Assembly (NCBI GenBank): GCA_905221605.1 | Contig: CAJNDS010002265.1 | Coordinates: forward strand, 401,001 to 465,000 | DNA length: 64,000 bases | Reading direction: 5' to 3' | From: Symbiodinium natans | Lineage: Eukaryota > Sar > Dinophyceae > Suessiales > Symbiodiniaceae | Shown: positions 6,964 through 17,955 of the stretch, one piece after another | Position numbering within the stretch: position 1 is the stretch's first letter | Layout: the number at the start of each line of letters is the position of its first letter | Made by a program: the position numbers and the translations under genes | Notes under the pieces: generated by a model | The model's input: only the letters and a program-made list of their open reading frames with translations | What the model was told of the DNA's origin: nothing | The model's database searches: none

Positions 6964-8281
6964 GTAAGGTGAGGCGTGCGTCATCATGCCATGCTTGGTG
7001 GGGGCATGCACGAGAGCGATTGTTGGGGATCATGCTTGCTTGTGTCGCATAATAGTTTCAAGTGGTAAAATTGCAAAATTTGTTGTGAAAACGGTATTTT
7101 GTGGTAGGCACTAGGCACGTGTTTGCTTCTGGTTGTGTGTTTTTGTTTGGTGACCAGCACAAAGACTGCAAACAAGAGATTGCGGTCAGGAAAGTGCGAT
7201 TTTATGGGTGTAAGATTCGATACACGGGTTGAAGCTGCAAAGGTTTGTGGGTCCAGGGGTTTAGTGCTGAGTTTTGTCAAGATCGGCCATCGACCCACCT
7301 TGTTGGCACAGTCGTGTGATTTGTGATTGCTTGCGAACTTGGAGGAGGGTGTAGGGTGTGGAGTGGATTGCTGAGACAAGGCACAGAAGTTGCGTGTTTG
7401 CCCTGCGTCAGTGGGTATGATTCCAAAGTTGAAGAAGGTCAACAAACGGTTGGGACATTGATAGCAGGCCCTGTAATCTCAGCGGGGTTAGAATCGGGAA
7501 CAGCCCGCACATCAAGCCTCAAGTTCGAGGTGATCAATCTTTTTCACCCAAACTCCTTTTCCCATTGTCACCTTCACACTCAGGAGAAAGCAGAAAAACG
7601 AGAAGAAGCAAATTGAATAAGTCGTGCCCGAAGCCATAGCCGCCTGCCGGAAAAAGCAAAGGATGGGTTCCTTCTCCCTCTGATTTTCTTTGTGTTCATT
7701 GAACACAAAGGTGCTTTTCTTTGAACACAAAGATCAAACGAGAAGAGGAAGCGAGAGATCGAACATCGGGGCACGCGAGCCGCGCAGGGGTTTCGGCCAG
7801 TGGGCACCGAGAAAGAAGGAAAAATGAAAGAAAGAAGGAAAGAGAGAAAGGAAAGAAACAATCAACGAATGAGAAAGACAATGACAAGCAGGAAAAACCG
7901 AATGAAGAGTTCTTCATTTCCTTTTTTCTGCTCTACTAGCTTGTCCACCTTTCTTTGCTATTTTCTTAGAAGGGGAAGAGGAAGGGAGAGGAGCGAGTGG
8001 GAAGAACGTACACCGACCAGACCATACCACCATTGAAGTGCATGTAAAGTCCAAAAAACCCAGAACATGCAAGGCCACGTCAAAGGGAGCACACTGCAAG
8101 TCCGGATTCATCAAGCGCGACGGTGAACGACATGCAAACGACAATCAATGAGGTCATGTTATCTGGCAATGCAAACGAGTGCTGGTGCAAAGTGGGAGGG
8201 GCCAACACGCCGGAAAGGACACCGTAGTAAGGGAGTAACGATTTCGCGGCAAACTCCTCGAAGAAAGGATGAGGCTTGCAG
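6964..8281. other. No gene seen; purine-rich and palindromic stretch
   Basis: About 1.3 kb without a supportable exon. It contains T/G-rich DNA to 7500, a 23-bp palindrome at 7688-7710, and a purine-rich tract of GAAA/GGAA units at about 7800-7880 on the plus strand. Confidence 0.5.
7688..7710. repeat. 23-bp near-perfect palindrome with an extra half-copy
   Basis: ctttgtgttca, one central t, then tgaacacaaag form an 11-bp inverted repeat. A further half-site, tttgaacacaaag, follows at 7719-7731. This could be a protein binding site or a hairpin; function is unknown. Confidence 0.7.
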
Positions 8282-9442
8282 GGGTTGTGGTCACGGCAAG
8301 GCGAAGAAAATGAAGGTAGAAGAGTGCTTTAACACAGCGTCGCTGTGCTGAAGAACGCTGCTAAACAGTGACCACCAGGGGGATGCTCAGCAAAGTCACC
8401 ATGCAAGGTCATCAAGATGCACAACTTCAAACAAGCTTTGCTGAACCTCAAGATGCTGGCAGAGGTAATTCCCAGTGCGGAGGACGATATCGGCTCGAAG
8501 GGATATGTAAACCAGTTCAGTGCGTTGTCTAGATCTTTCCGCAGAATGCACACAAAGCAAGGGTAACACTGCTATCACGAGAGTCCGTGGTTTTGAAACT
8601 TGAGAGAGGACACACAAGCGGTACAAGCAGGAAACGACCACGGCACGTGTGCAACCTTTGGCTCCCGCCGCCAGAGGAGCGGGCTTCAGAAGCGAGCATC
8701 GGGATCTTGAGTGGAATACCACAAACAAGAAACTAGGAGCCAGCTTGGGTTGCCTCGTTGCCATGACATCGCAGCGCCTCAGAGACATCCGGGCACAGCT
8801 GCTGGCCTTTGAGAAGAAGTTTGGGCACCTCAAGGCTGGGGAACCTTTGTGCCTTGCTTGCTGATCTTCATATGAAACGGAAATTCCTCACTGCAGGAAA
8901 ACCAGGCCAGAATCGCCAGACTTAAGGAGCGGCTGGCCTGGCATGAGCGTCATGAGCGGCGCAAGGCCCACCTTTGGTATTTTCGCTTTCAGTGTGATCC
9001 TCTCCTGTGCGTTGTTCCCTATCTTGTGGCCTCAACTGTTGTTGTGACTGTGAAGGCCGCCGTGGTGCGCACCGTTGTGTCCTGGGTCGTGTCCTTGGTG
9101 CCTGCAGGTGGGAAGAACTGGCTGAGGATTTCCTTCCTTTTCTGACACCTCTGGACCTTGCATCTCCCTCCACATCCCTGCTGAGGCCAGGAATGTTGCT
9201 GATGATTGGACAGGTGGCTGGTACAGCTGGTGCTGTGCCGATCTCTCAGGTGAGTTATGGTGACGTGCTTGTAAGAAGACCTCCTGATGATGTGATTGAG
9301 TCGAGGTGCCACATGTCCACGATGACGAGGTTCTCGTTTGAAGGTTGCCAGCTCAGCCTGAACCAGAGCTCGTGCTGGATGTCGTTGGGTGTGTTAAGTG
9401 GTTTTTGCTGTTGCTGGTTTTCTGCTACAGGTCATCAAGTGA
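8282..9442 (+). CDS. Multi-exon gene, charged coiled-coil-like protein (3' part of the gene)
   Basis: Proposed exons are 8282-8315, 8408-8464, 8775-8834, 8897-8976, 9108-9249 and 9431-9442 (stop TGA). Reading phase agrees at every junction. Acceptors are ...gcag or ...caag, mostly followed by G; donors are gtagaa, gtaatt, gctggg (a GC donor after AAG), gtattt and gtgagt. The middle part is helical and charged, with heptad-like Leu spacing (for example LAFEKKFGHLK then ENQARIARLKERL). The C-terminal exon is hydrophobic and Pro-rich (DLASPSTSLLRPGMLLMI) and the last three residues are VIK. A start is not certain: ATG 8763 gives a 101-aa product in frame, but the upstream exons suggest a longer one. 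No family is recognised; a structural or adaptor role would be a guess. Confidence 0.6.
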
Positions 9443-10881
9443 GTGCCTGAAGTGCCTTCAGGCAGCATAAGTTCCGCCATCCGTGGTTCCAACAACCTCG
9501 AGCAAAGCTCTACGAGCTCGGCGAAGCAGTCTTTAGGCTCACCTGCTGCTCTCACTTTGCCGGAATAGCCCGATTCAGTCCAGGGCATGCACGTAGTTTC
9601 ACAGCTCCATACGTCTGCGTGAGAAGCATTTTCAAGGGTGCTTCCCAACATGTCTGGAAGTTTCCGAGTTAGAGATTGTGTGCGACACAGGCGCCCTGGT
9701 GTTTCTGTCCAGCTAGGTGCTCTGACAACCATAACTAGCCGCAGTTAGACACGTTAGACACTGGATGCCTGGGGCCCGGAAGCTTTCCACCGCACGCCAA
9801 AGTACACGTGTGCGCTGGTTCTTGTGTGTCAGACTCAAGACTGCGTGGGCTGATTGTCGAAAAGAGAACAAGCCCTGTTTTTGGCAGCTAAGGCTTTGGT
9901 TTTTGGAATTGAGGCCTAGTGGGGCCCTCTAAAAATCGTACATGGACCCTCTGTAGCCAATCTTTGTCAATCTCAAAACAGTGCTGTTTGCATTTTCCTA
10001 TTCGCCGCTGAATGTTGTGGCTCCGCGGTTCACAAGTGTCAATCTGATGCATTCGCTGTTCAAACCACATGCTGAGCATTGTAAACACGGCACGGGGGCA
10101 TCAAGTGCTTATTCATCGGTGCTCCACGAATCAGCGGCAGCAATGGTGCGCAAGGTGGATGCCAGTCAAGCAGTCAAAAGATATGTGACCGAACCTGGCG
10201 ATGCGTGTTGTTGTTGATCGAGCGCAGCCTGGAAGGTGGTTTTGCTGCGGCATGGCGAGACCGAGTGGAGTGCAACTTGTCAACAAGACAGAGCTGCAGC
10301 CGTGCTGTAATTTGTGCAAGTTCGAAATGCGTTGGGTGCGCCAATTATCGTTGTAACATGTGATTCGGTGAAGATGTGTAGTTTGGCATGTCCAGTTCTC
10401 TTCACGAGTCCTCGTGCTGCGTCCTTACAACCTGCAACCCTCGCTGCCATGTGGCCTCCTGGTTTTCAAAGCTTGTCAAAAACAGTCGCATTTTGAAGCG
10501 CATGGCTTCAGACGATTTGCCGAAGGTGAAGTTTAAGATAGTTTAAGCAGCATCCAGACAATGTCAAGATACGAAAGTATTTGAACTACCCTGAATTATG
10601 GGTTTCTTGTCTGCAACAAGCTGGTGTGTGCCTTGGAAGCTGCTTCCGATGACGGGCCTTGCTGGAAATCGCAATGGAAGTCCTGAGCCAGGCAACGCAG
10701 CCAGGACGGTGCTTGTAAAACGGCTCTGAGCTTGTGATGTTTAGCTTTTGGGCTTCTGCTTTGGAGGTTTTACTTCGTTTGGCTGGGATCCATGCAGTTT
10801 GGGGGATTTTCAGGTCTGTAGTTTATGACTTGCCTTACCCTCGATAGATCCTCAGCCTTGTCGGGTTTTCAATTCCTCCAG
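9443..10881. other. No clear gene; one weak open segment
   Basis: About 1.4 kb. The only coding-like piece is around 10128-10200, open on the plus strand and reading SAAAMVRKVDASQAVKRYV, without a convincing splice pair. The rest is unremarkable. Confidence 0.4.
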
Positions 10882-11216
10882 GAAATCATGGACACTTTCT
10901 GGTGGCAGACGAAGTTCGGTGGCCGGAGATCGGGTGAGGACAGGGGGTGTTCTGCTACGTTTAACCGGCACTTATGACCTTTGTGTCACATCGTACTCGT
11001 AGTGTTCTTGACAATCCCAGGTACCTCTAAGTTCGCGATGTGAACTTTGATCACGCAGAACTGGCGTATCGAGCAGCTGGATGTTGAGCTCGGCACTAAA
11101 GTCCACTGCAGAAATATCTTCTGGCTTCGTAGTTGACACTGATACTGCTCATTCAGGACGTCGCCGATCTCTTCCCGGGCTCCATCACCGAACCGTGCAT
11201 GGTCGCCGCTACGTAG
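10882..11216 (+). CDS. Candidate 3' exons of a plus-strand gene
   Basis: Three open pieces lie close together. Segment 10882-10933 follows cctccag and ends at a gtgagg donor (reads EIMDTFWWQTKFGG). Segment 11059-11100 follows acgcag and ends at AAA|gtccac (NWRIEQLDVELGTK). Segment 11157-11216 follows attcag and ends in TAG (DVADLFPGSITEP). The second and third join in phase 0. The first does not join the second directly in phase, so an unseen exon would lie between them. Codon bias is strong in the last two. No family is recognised. Confidence 0.5.
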
Positions 11217-12118
11217 AAATATGTCTAGCAAACATGTGCAGATCAGCTCCACATGACTTGGGTGTCCCGTGATGTGAAAACGCTAAGCAGGCAAACGTAG
11301 CTTGCAAGCTCTGTGGCGCCACAGCTGAGGCCCTCGTCTCCAAAGATGGCAGCAGTGCCATCTGCAACGGCCGTTTTTTGGCTTCCTTTGCATTTGTGGT
11401 TCAGGGTTCGGCTTTACAAATAGTCAGTAGAATTTGTGTTCAGGCCCTCACCCCAAATCCTTTGAAAACTCTAAGTGTTGGAGTTGTGCTATCTCAACTA
11501 TCTCAACATGCCCAGGAGATTGTGCGAAATGCAGAGATCCCTACACAGGTCCCTTGCGCAGGTCTTCTGCATAGATCCTTACAAACCCTTGCAATGCACG
11601 ATAAGAACCGAGGCAGGCACCCGACGAAGACAACAGGACATCCCTGCAAAATGTGATGTAGGCCATCAGTTTGATTGCAAACATCGACACGATGAAAGGG
11701 GCATAAACAGCTGCAAAGCATAAGCATGGTCCAAGGTAGTGGGCCCGGGGCCACTGCCCCAGTCTCCGGTCGCAACTAGCTGGGGCTGGAAGCCAGCGAC
11801 ACAAGTGGAGGACCTGAATTGTCAGTCCTGCATCCCTAGACGAGTACCGGGGAACGAGGGCCCGAGAATGAGGACCCGGGACTTTGAACATCCTGAACCT
11901 CCTAGTTCCACAACCCCCCCCCCCCGCCCCCCAATAAAAAATTGCCATTCAGCATTCCCCGCCCCCCTTTTCTGAGACATCATTGCCATTCATGGTAGGA
12001 CCGCCGGTTCGGCCCCGTGAAGTCCGAGCCTTTGGTGCGCAAGGCCGGTCCGAGTTCTCCTTGGCCTCACAGCTCCTGTCGGATCCTTTTGGATTCTCTT
12101 GTGTGTTTTGTGGGGCTC
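11217..12118. other. No gene seen; poly-C run
   Basis: About 0.9 kb without a supportable exon. A C-rich run with two interruptions lies at 11916-11933 just before gcccccc and aataaaaaat. The ORF at 11983-12168 overlaps the next gene in another frame and is probably its shadow. Confidence 0.4.
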
Positions 12119-12425
12119 ATGGAGTCATTGACCTCATTCCTGCAAAAAAGGGGCTTCCTGACAGTTGAACCTCAAAGCGAGGACTGCGTGCCCTTCGTGT
12201 GCCGGGACGGCCTGCCCTTGGACTACGGTGCCGTTGCTGATGACCCGGCTTGAAAACTGAGCGTGTTTTTGTTTTTTGCTACCCCTTTAAGAGGATATAT
12301 AAAGCCTTAAGAGATGAAGACCAACATCTGCCGAATCAGGGGTCACATGTGCCCTGGAGGATGTGTGGAAGGACTTTGACGTGTCCCTGAGCAAATTGGC
12401 AAACGAGGCCGAGCCCTCAGTCTAA
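12119..12425 (+). CDS. Small two-exon gene, 64 aa, unknown
   Basis: Exon 1 is 12119-12227 from ATG (starts MESLTSFLQKRGF) and exon 2 is 12340-12425 with stop TAA. The intron begins gtgccg and ends cgaatcag, and phase agrees (1 then 2 bases). Codons in both exons are strongly G/C-ending. The product is acidic, with CVPFVCRDGLPLDYG in the middle and a C-terminal helix-like DVSLSKLANEAEPSV. If the donor is not used, the first exon instead stops at 12253. It may also be only the last two exons of a longer gene. No family is recognised. Confidence 0.55.
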
Positions 12426-12810
12426 GAACCGGGGCCGTGTGAGAAAATGCTTCGTTCAGGTTAGGCACCGGCTGGGAAACAAAGTGTGATTCGACATAGG
12501 TACTATGCTGAATATATGGGGCAGCACATATCAACTAGCATGTTGACGTTGCGATTTTTTGTTGTTTCTAATCGTCAATGTGAGGCTCTGCCAGGCTCCG
12601 TCATGCCCCCCCCCCATAGAGCGCTTGGAACTCCCTGTATCCTGTGATCCAACTCTCAATTCCAACTGATCCACTCTCAGTTTGGCCTTCAAATGCAACT
12701 CATAAAATGCCAAAGATCCACCAAACACTTATCCCATCATCCCCCAAACTCCACACAAAACTCCTAAACAGCATAGTCAACTCAGTCGAAGCCTTGCAAG
12801 TCTAAGTCAG

Positions 12811-13885
12811 GCGGCCTTCCTCCGGGGCATGCTCAAAGCCTTGGGCCGCGAGGGCAAGGGCCGAGGCGCGCCCGCGCCACTGCAGATTTGCAGCTTTTGC
12901 CCGGGGCCGAATCTGATCAACCAAACGCAGCTCCAGAAGCTACTCGTTTTTCCTTGGTGAATCTTCAGATTTTCGTGTGTGGATCTGGTGTGCACTTTGT
13001 TTTGTTTTCTCGACATTTAGCGAACATGTTCGAAAGCTTCTAATTTTGTATTTCAGGTTTAACACGTGACTGCCAAGCATGTGGCGAACACCTTGGAGTT
13101 GATGCGAAACTTTCGGGATTGAGCTTTCCCTCGATTTTTGCGAAATGGGCGCTTGAGCTGTTTTTGAATTTAAGTATTTCCGAGAGCACGCAAGTGTCTT
13201 TGTAATGAGATTTGGCTTTGTAAATATCCGCCTCGCCCGTGGTCGATGGCCACAGCAGCGGCAGGGGGGCAAATGCAGGAGCAATACAGGGCGACGGGGC
13301 GGAAAGAAAGGCTAGCTCCTTGGAGGGTTGGCGAGTGAGTGCCGAAGGCGGGATTTAGAGTGGCCCACGGGGACTTGGTTTAATTTAGGGGTGGGGTATA
13401 CCTGTTTTGTGCTCCCCAGACTTGCTTGCAGCTCCGCACACTGCCCGTGCTATGGCTCTATGAGGTAGTTCCTCCCGAGATGTGGCAAGGGTTTGCCCAC
13501 AGTGCTCCGTCGCTCTCGAAGATGCTCGACAGCGTTTTGCTCGACCCCTGCGCTCTTACTTCTTCTAAGCCTGCTCTGAGGCTTCTGCGTGTTTGCCTAG
13601 GTTAAGAAGGCCTAATCGCAACCTTGCACTTGTGTGGATCCTTGCTTTGGTGTTGGTGCATGTCTGTAGAACTCAATTTTGCAGGCGATGTTCCGCGCCT
13701 GCCCAGCTCCAAGCTGCTACCCATGCCTGTCTGCAAGGACAGTGCGTGGCTGAGCATCAGAGAATCTGACGGGGGTTGCTCATGTTGGAAGAGGTGCAGT
13801 TTTTGTGCGGCATGTCCTGCAGTGGGCCCAACTCTGCAGGACATGGTCATGGAGGAGAAGACGAAGCTGATCGAGCCTGGCACAG
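12811..13885 (+). CDS. Four phase-consistent internal exons, about 195 codons, unknown protein
   Basis: Exons are 12811-12956, 13265-13334, 13432-13600 and 13685-13885. Bases left over at each exon end (2, 0, 1, 1) match the next exon's start (1, 0, 2) at all three junctions, with no stop in the joined frame. Donors are gtgaat, gtgagt, gttaag and gtagca; acceptors are gtcag, ggcag, ttgcag and ttgcag. The product has a Cys-pair segment LQICSFCPGPN near residue 30, a hydrophobic helix-rich middle (LRTLPVLWLYEVVPPEMW), and a Cys-rich part (GCSCWKRCSFCAACP) in exon 4. That Cys-rich part could instead be an 80-base intron starting gtgcgt. The 5' and 3' ends were not found; the exon at 14494-14589 may be further downstream in the same gene. 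This is the best-supported host gene in the window, but I recognise no family. Confidence 0.68.
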
Positions 13886-14493
13886 GTAGCAGCGGGGGTC
13901 GTGGGTGGGTTGGGGGTCGGATAGGCTTTCTGCTCCAAGCCACTGGCCCACTTCACCACTACAGTCATCCCGTGCCTACCCTTGGATCCCTTCTGTAACA
14001 TGCAAGAAGCATGAAAAGCCTCGAGCACCAACATCATCACCATCGTCCTACACAGCCCAAGTCCCGTCATCCGCGAGGAGGCTTACAGCCCAGCCGGCTG
14101 CGCGAGAATCGCAGTCCCCGTTCTGTCCGCTTGGGGAAGGTGCGAATGCGGGATGGCACGCTTGAAGTTCGCTTGTCCTTCTTCTCAGAAGTTCTGTTAG
14201 TTCCTCAAGATGTGTGCCGCTGCAACTGCCGCTGCATGTTGCAATGTTGATTTCTCAAGCGCTGGGATTGCCCTCAGAGGTTGTGGTGCAGAAATATCCC
14301 ACGGGTCCCACGAACAAGGCCCGCAGGGGACAGTGGGGTTAGGTATGTTATTCATTGGACGGGTCACCGGTCACCCTGAGTTGAAAACAAGGAGAGCAGC
14401 TCTCTATCAGCCTCAACATGCCATAACATGTCAATTGAGCTTGGACAAGCTGCCCACGCAACTTCCTCTGATTTAACTTGGGGGCAGCTTCAG

Positions 14494-14589
14494 GAGATCA
14501 TCGAGGATGGATCCGCCCCGCTGCCTGAGAAGGAGGCACCGGTGCGTGTGCGCAGACCTTTTGGTGAGGCGGCTTGGCTTGTCATGGAG
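14494..14589 (+). CDS. Candidate internal exon, 32 codons
   Basis: Open segment after agcttcag, ending GAG|gtgaga. It reads EIIEDGSAPLPEKEAPVRV and then RRPFGEAAW, with strongly biased codons and phase 0 at both ends. It lies 600 bases downstream of the previous gene's last exon on the same strand. An intermediate piece at about 14090-14140 (QPAARESQSPF) could link them in phase. No family is recognised. Confidence 0.6.
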
Positions 14590-15634
14590 GTGAGACTTTG
14601 AGAGAAGTGGGATCGGATGGGACCGGCCATCTTGGGTCGTCTTTTCGGGCCTTGATAGTTCTCTGCACGATGCTGCGGCTCCTCAGACTCTCAGATCTGG
14701 CCTCTCCTTTGCCTTCAAGCTCTGAACTCAGCCTGAACTCAGCCTGAACTCAGGTGAACCTCAGCATGAACTCGGCGCCCTTCAGAGTCAGAGCTACTGT
14801 GGGATAGAGATGTTAGAACAGTGGTTAGAACAGTGGTTAGAAGAGTGGTTAGAAGAGTGGTTAGAGTTTAAGACTTTTAGGCATGTGTCTCTGCTGCCTA
14901 GCTGAGAATAAAGCATGTTCCTTGACAAGGTAGGCATCAAAGGATACCCGTAGCAAGAGCAGTAGAGACAGCGTTGATGACAGCAACGCATGTTTACTCA
15001 TCCTGCGGCTCCTCCGGAAATTATGGGCGGCAGCAGCAGCAATCAGTAGGACTGCTCTTTATATGTGAGCTTGGACAAGGGTACTCGGAAAGATGCACAC
15101 TTGTCTGCCAATTCGTTTGGGTGAACACTTCCTAGTTGTGAATCACAGCTTGGTCGTGTGTTTAGGTCAGGAGCAAGTGCTCCCTGATGTAATTCGTTGC
15201 AGCCGGTCGCGCTGCGCGTCTGCTGCTTCTCCAAGCCTGGAGCAAGCAGGAAGTCGATGAAAGCGATGGAGGCAAATGGTTGAACAGATGTTAAAAATGA
15301 TGGGGAGTTGCCACTTGCGCCAAGATTGTTCCTTGCCCACCGTTGCGGAAGTTTGTGTGTTGGGTTTTTGGTGTAAGAAGCCCTTCCCGTGTTCTTTGCA
15401 AGCTGAGGCAGAAAAGAACTTCGCAGGCCCGCCGGGATGACAAAGTCCCCTGAATGCCAAAGCTCCAAAACACGTTGTAGGGTATTTGCAGTTTCAGAAG
15501 TTTAGGGTTCGGCCTGTGGAGGAATACTTGAGGAATACAGAGTCCGGGACCTTTTGCAGGATTTACGGCGCAAGAGAAGCACGCAGAAGATGCTTTAACA
15601 AGTCATCGAGACTTGCTTCCTGGGCCTCTCGCAG
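14590..15634 (+). other. Intergenic or intronic; short tandem repeats and a possible terminal exon
   Basis: Holds three copies of an 11-bp tgaactcagcc unit (about 14726-14757) and four copies of a 12-bp ttagaacagtgg/ttagaagagtgg unit (14816-14863). An open piece at about 14975-15068 reads DDSNACLLILRLLRKLWAAA and stops at TGA. It is coding-like but has no clear partner. Confidence 0.4.
14816..14863. repeat. 12-bp tandem repeat, four copies
   Basis: Two copies of ttagaacagtgg are followed by two of ttagaagagtgg. On the minus strand they make a run of aacca/ccactc units. The array is small. Confidence 0.8.
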
Positions 15635-16362
15635 TTTTGCTCCCCTTCCCCCTCAAAAATTGGAGAGAACAAGGCTGCGGAGATTTTTGCGTTTTTGGTC
15701 TCTGTCGAACGGCATGATGAAGTGAACTCAACACATGTCTGCCCTCGTGATTCCTGAAGCTTCAAAGCACCTGCAGATTTTCTGTGGGAGGTTGGATGGA
15801 TGTGGACCTAACAGATGCCGGCAAAGCAGCTGCGACAGATGCTGGGAAGTGCCTCAAGGCTCGTCTCAGCAACTCATGCTTCTGAGATCGAGGTTTTGCG
15901 AAATGCTTTGTAGGGGTTTCACGTCATCATCATGTGTGCTCTAAACGAAATTCAATGCCAACAAGCTGTTGGACTTTTTTTGGTCACATGAGCAGGGAGT
16001 CAATCCTTCAGAGCCAAGTCGCCTGAAGAAGCAACTGGGAAGGTCATGACCTATGTCCTTTGAGGGTCCTGAGCTGCAAAGCCCGAGGAGAAGGGCATGA
16101 AGCCCGATGTCGTGTTCACATCGAAGCTGCGCCGATCGGTTTGCACGGCGCAGCCTGGCCAGTTTTGAACCATCCGAAGCCCTCAAAAGTTTAGAGTTCC
16201 TACTGCCTTGTGTGACTGAACTCAATGCCCACCTTTCACCGAGGTGGCTTGCGCTGATGGAGTCAGACAACGTCACTCTGCAACTTTGCCTCGTCATTTG
16301 GGATGTGGGTGTCAGAAGGGTCGAGAGGCGGATGTGCACGGAAGATCTGGAAGCCCTGAAAG
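15635..16362 (+). CDS. Multi-exon gene fragment, frame change inside
   Basis: Coding-like pieces: 15635-15721 (after ctctcgcag; FCSPSPSKIGENKAAEIFAF; donor gtgaac), 15815-15913 (after cctaacag; AKQLRQMLGSASRL, in phase, stop TAG), 16012-16042 (donor gtcatg), 16082-16135 (in phase with the former; EEKGMKPDVVFTSKL) and about 16140-16362 (FEPSEALKSLEFLLP to TEDLEALK; donor gtcact). The first two join in phase, as do the third and fourth. Between the fourth and fifth the frame changes over fewer than 30 bases, so either a frameshift or a very short intron is present. Whether the stop at 15911-15913 ends one gene before another begins is unclear. No family is recognised. Confidence 0.5.
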
Positions 16363-16614
16363 GTCACTGTAGTAACTTCAGCTGGATCTGTGTTGTTTCG
16401 GGAGGAAGTACGTGCTTGCACAATCCAAAGCCTTGCTCTTTCAGGGTATCGAGAACCACGTGCAATCTGTATAACATAGAATCATGTAAGCCATGATTCA
16501 TCACTTGCGCATGTCCACGGGGTGCCGGGAGACACATTCGGGGAGGGGGAGGGGAGGAGGGGCTGAACCTCGCGATGTTGGCTGATAGGAGTCGTGTTCG
16601 CGACGGCGCTACAG

Positions 16615-16758
16615 GGTGATATTGTATTCTGCCTGAGCCCTGCCTCCCGGTTGAGTAGTAGTGGAAGACCTCTCTTACTGCATCCTGAGCCCCGCGGCCA
16701 AACCCTCGCGTGTCGAGGCCCATTGTCAACTCATGGCGCCTCAACGAGCGGCATTACG
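16615..16758 (+). CDS. Candidate internal exon, 48 codons
   Basis: The segment runs from ggcgctacag to ACG|gtgagc, open and phase 0 at both ends. It reads GDIVFCLSPASRLSSSG and then RPLLLHPEPRGQ. A piece after gtttacag at 16788 continues in phase 0 to a stop at 16879-16881 (LRGGAVVCGLSRPQLAK), which would make it the terminal exon. No family is recognised. Confidence 0.5.
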
Positions 16759-16881
16759 GTGAGCCACGAAGCTTTTGGTTTACAGCTACGCGGGGGAGCT
16801 GTCGTTTGTGGGCTCTCTAGGCCACAGCTTGCTAAAGTGATCTCAGCATGTTCTCTGGTGCCTGTGTGGGGAGCTAACTGA

Positions 16882-17903
16882 GTCCTGAGTGCCGCTTGTT
16901 GAGCCAATGGTTGAGAGTCCAGAATTTGTGATCTGCCTGGGTCTCGGGGTCTGGTCCCGGCCCCAAGGTATGTTGGGCATCTGCATCGTTGAATCTGTTG
17001 CAGAATCTCAGGCATCAAGTGTGTTCCGAGGACACATGACACCTGGACTCAGAAATTAGGTATCAGGTACCACCAGCTGAGATTTCCATCCACTCAGTTA
17101 GAGACAGGTACTGTAGCCTCACGGATGCTTTGCCAGATCGTGTTGCAAGTGCTCCAGTTCTTGGCATTGCCTGTGATCTTGGAGTGATCTAGGGGACCCT
17201 ACTTCTGACAGCTCACACATGGATGCCCGGGTCGTGAAGCCTTTTTCACGTATGGCTCAGCGTCCTGTTGCTAAGCTCTCGGCTCAGTTAATTGCATCTC
17301 GAGGGGTGTCATTGCGTTGCGTGACCGATTTGCCAATGCAAGTGAGATGAGAGTTGCAATTGAGGGTAAACCACTTGTCAGTCACTGCCGTCCCGGGTCG
17401 GGGATTGCCGGTCACTCAGGCTTAGGGTTTAGGGCTTAGGGCTCAGGGTTTAGGGTTTATTTCGGGTTTAGGGTTTAGGGTTTGGGGTTGCGACAATAGC
17501 CTTCGACAGCACGCTTTGGTGACAGAACTCGCCCTGGGGTCCCCGACTGGGTAAAACCAAGTGGCGAGGTCACCGTATGGCTGCCGGCCCAGGCACTTGC
17601 CGCTCTAACCCGGCTAATCCGGAAGGAAGGCCCCTTACACTTAGCTTCAGCCTGGCAGGGAGGTTAAGGTTTCAGAGCTTGGGCTCTTGACCGCTCAGTT
17701 TCCATCCCCCTGTTTAAGTGTCTGGCATCTGCAATAATCTGCAGCACAGCGTCACTTCGTCCGCACATGCCTGTGCACTCTCAAAGCCTGTCAAAACACA
17801 TTCACAGAACTCCTAGGTCAAGAATCGCAACCCTAGACCTTGGAACAAAACCCTGATTCTCTCTGACATCTGGAAGCCTTGTGAAGCCCTGTGAGCCTTG
17901 CAG
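16882..17903. other. No gene seen; degenerate telomere-type repeats inside
   Basis: About 1 kb without a supportable exon. It contains the degenerate TTTAGGG array listed separately and otherwise unremarkable sequence. Confidence 0.4.
17419..17489 (+). repeat. Degenerate TTTAGGG-type repeats
   Basis: About nine units of ttaggg/tttaggg with variants (cttaggg, ctcaggg, tttcggg). This is the plant/dinoflagellate telomere unit in diverged form, here internal to the chromosome. Confidence 0.7.
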
Positions 17904-17955
17904 GTGCAAGTCTCGCTGGTGCCCTCGAGGCTCCAGCGGATGTAGAGCGGAAACA
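17904..17955 (+). CDS. Candidate small exon
   Basis: Open from cttgcag to ACA|gtagaa, reading ASLAGALEAPADVERK, with two bases spare at each end. Codons are G/C-rich at third positions. It is isolated, with no phase-matched neighbour found. Confidence 0.4.

Noticed and set aside
12294-12305. TATA-like gatatataaagc
   Set aside because: Lies in a proposed intron, and dinoflagellate promoters are not known to use a canonical TATA box.
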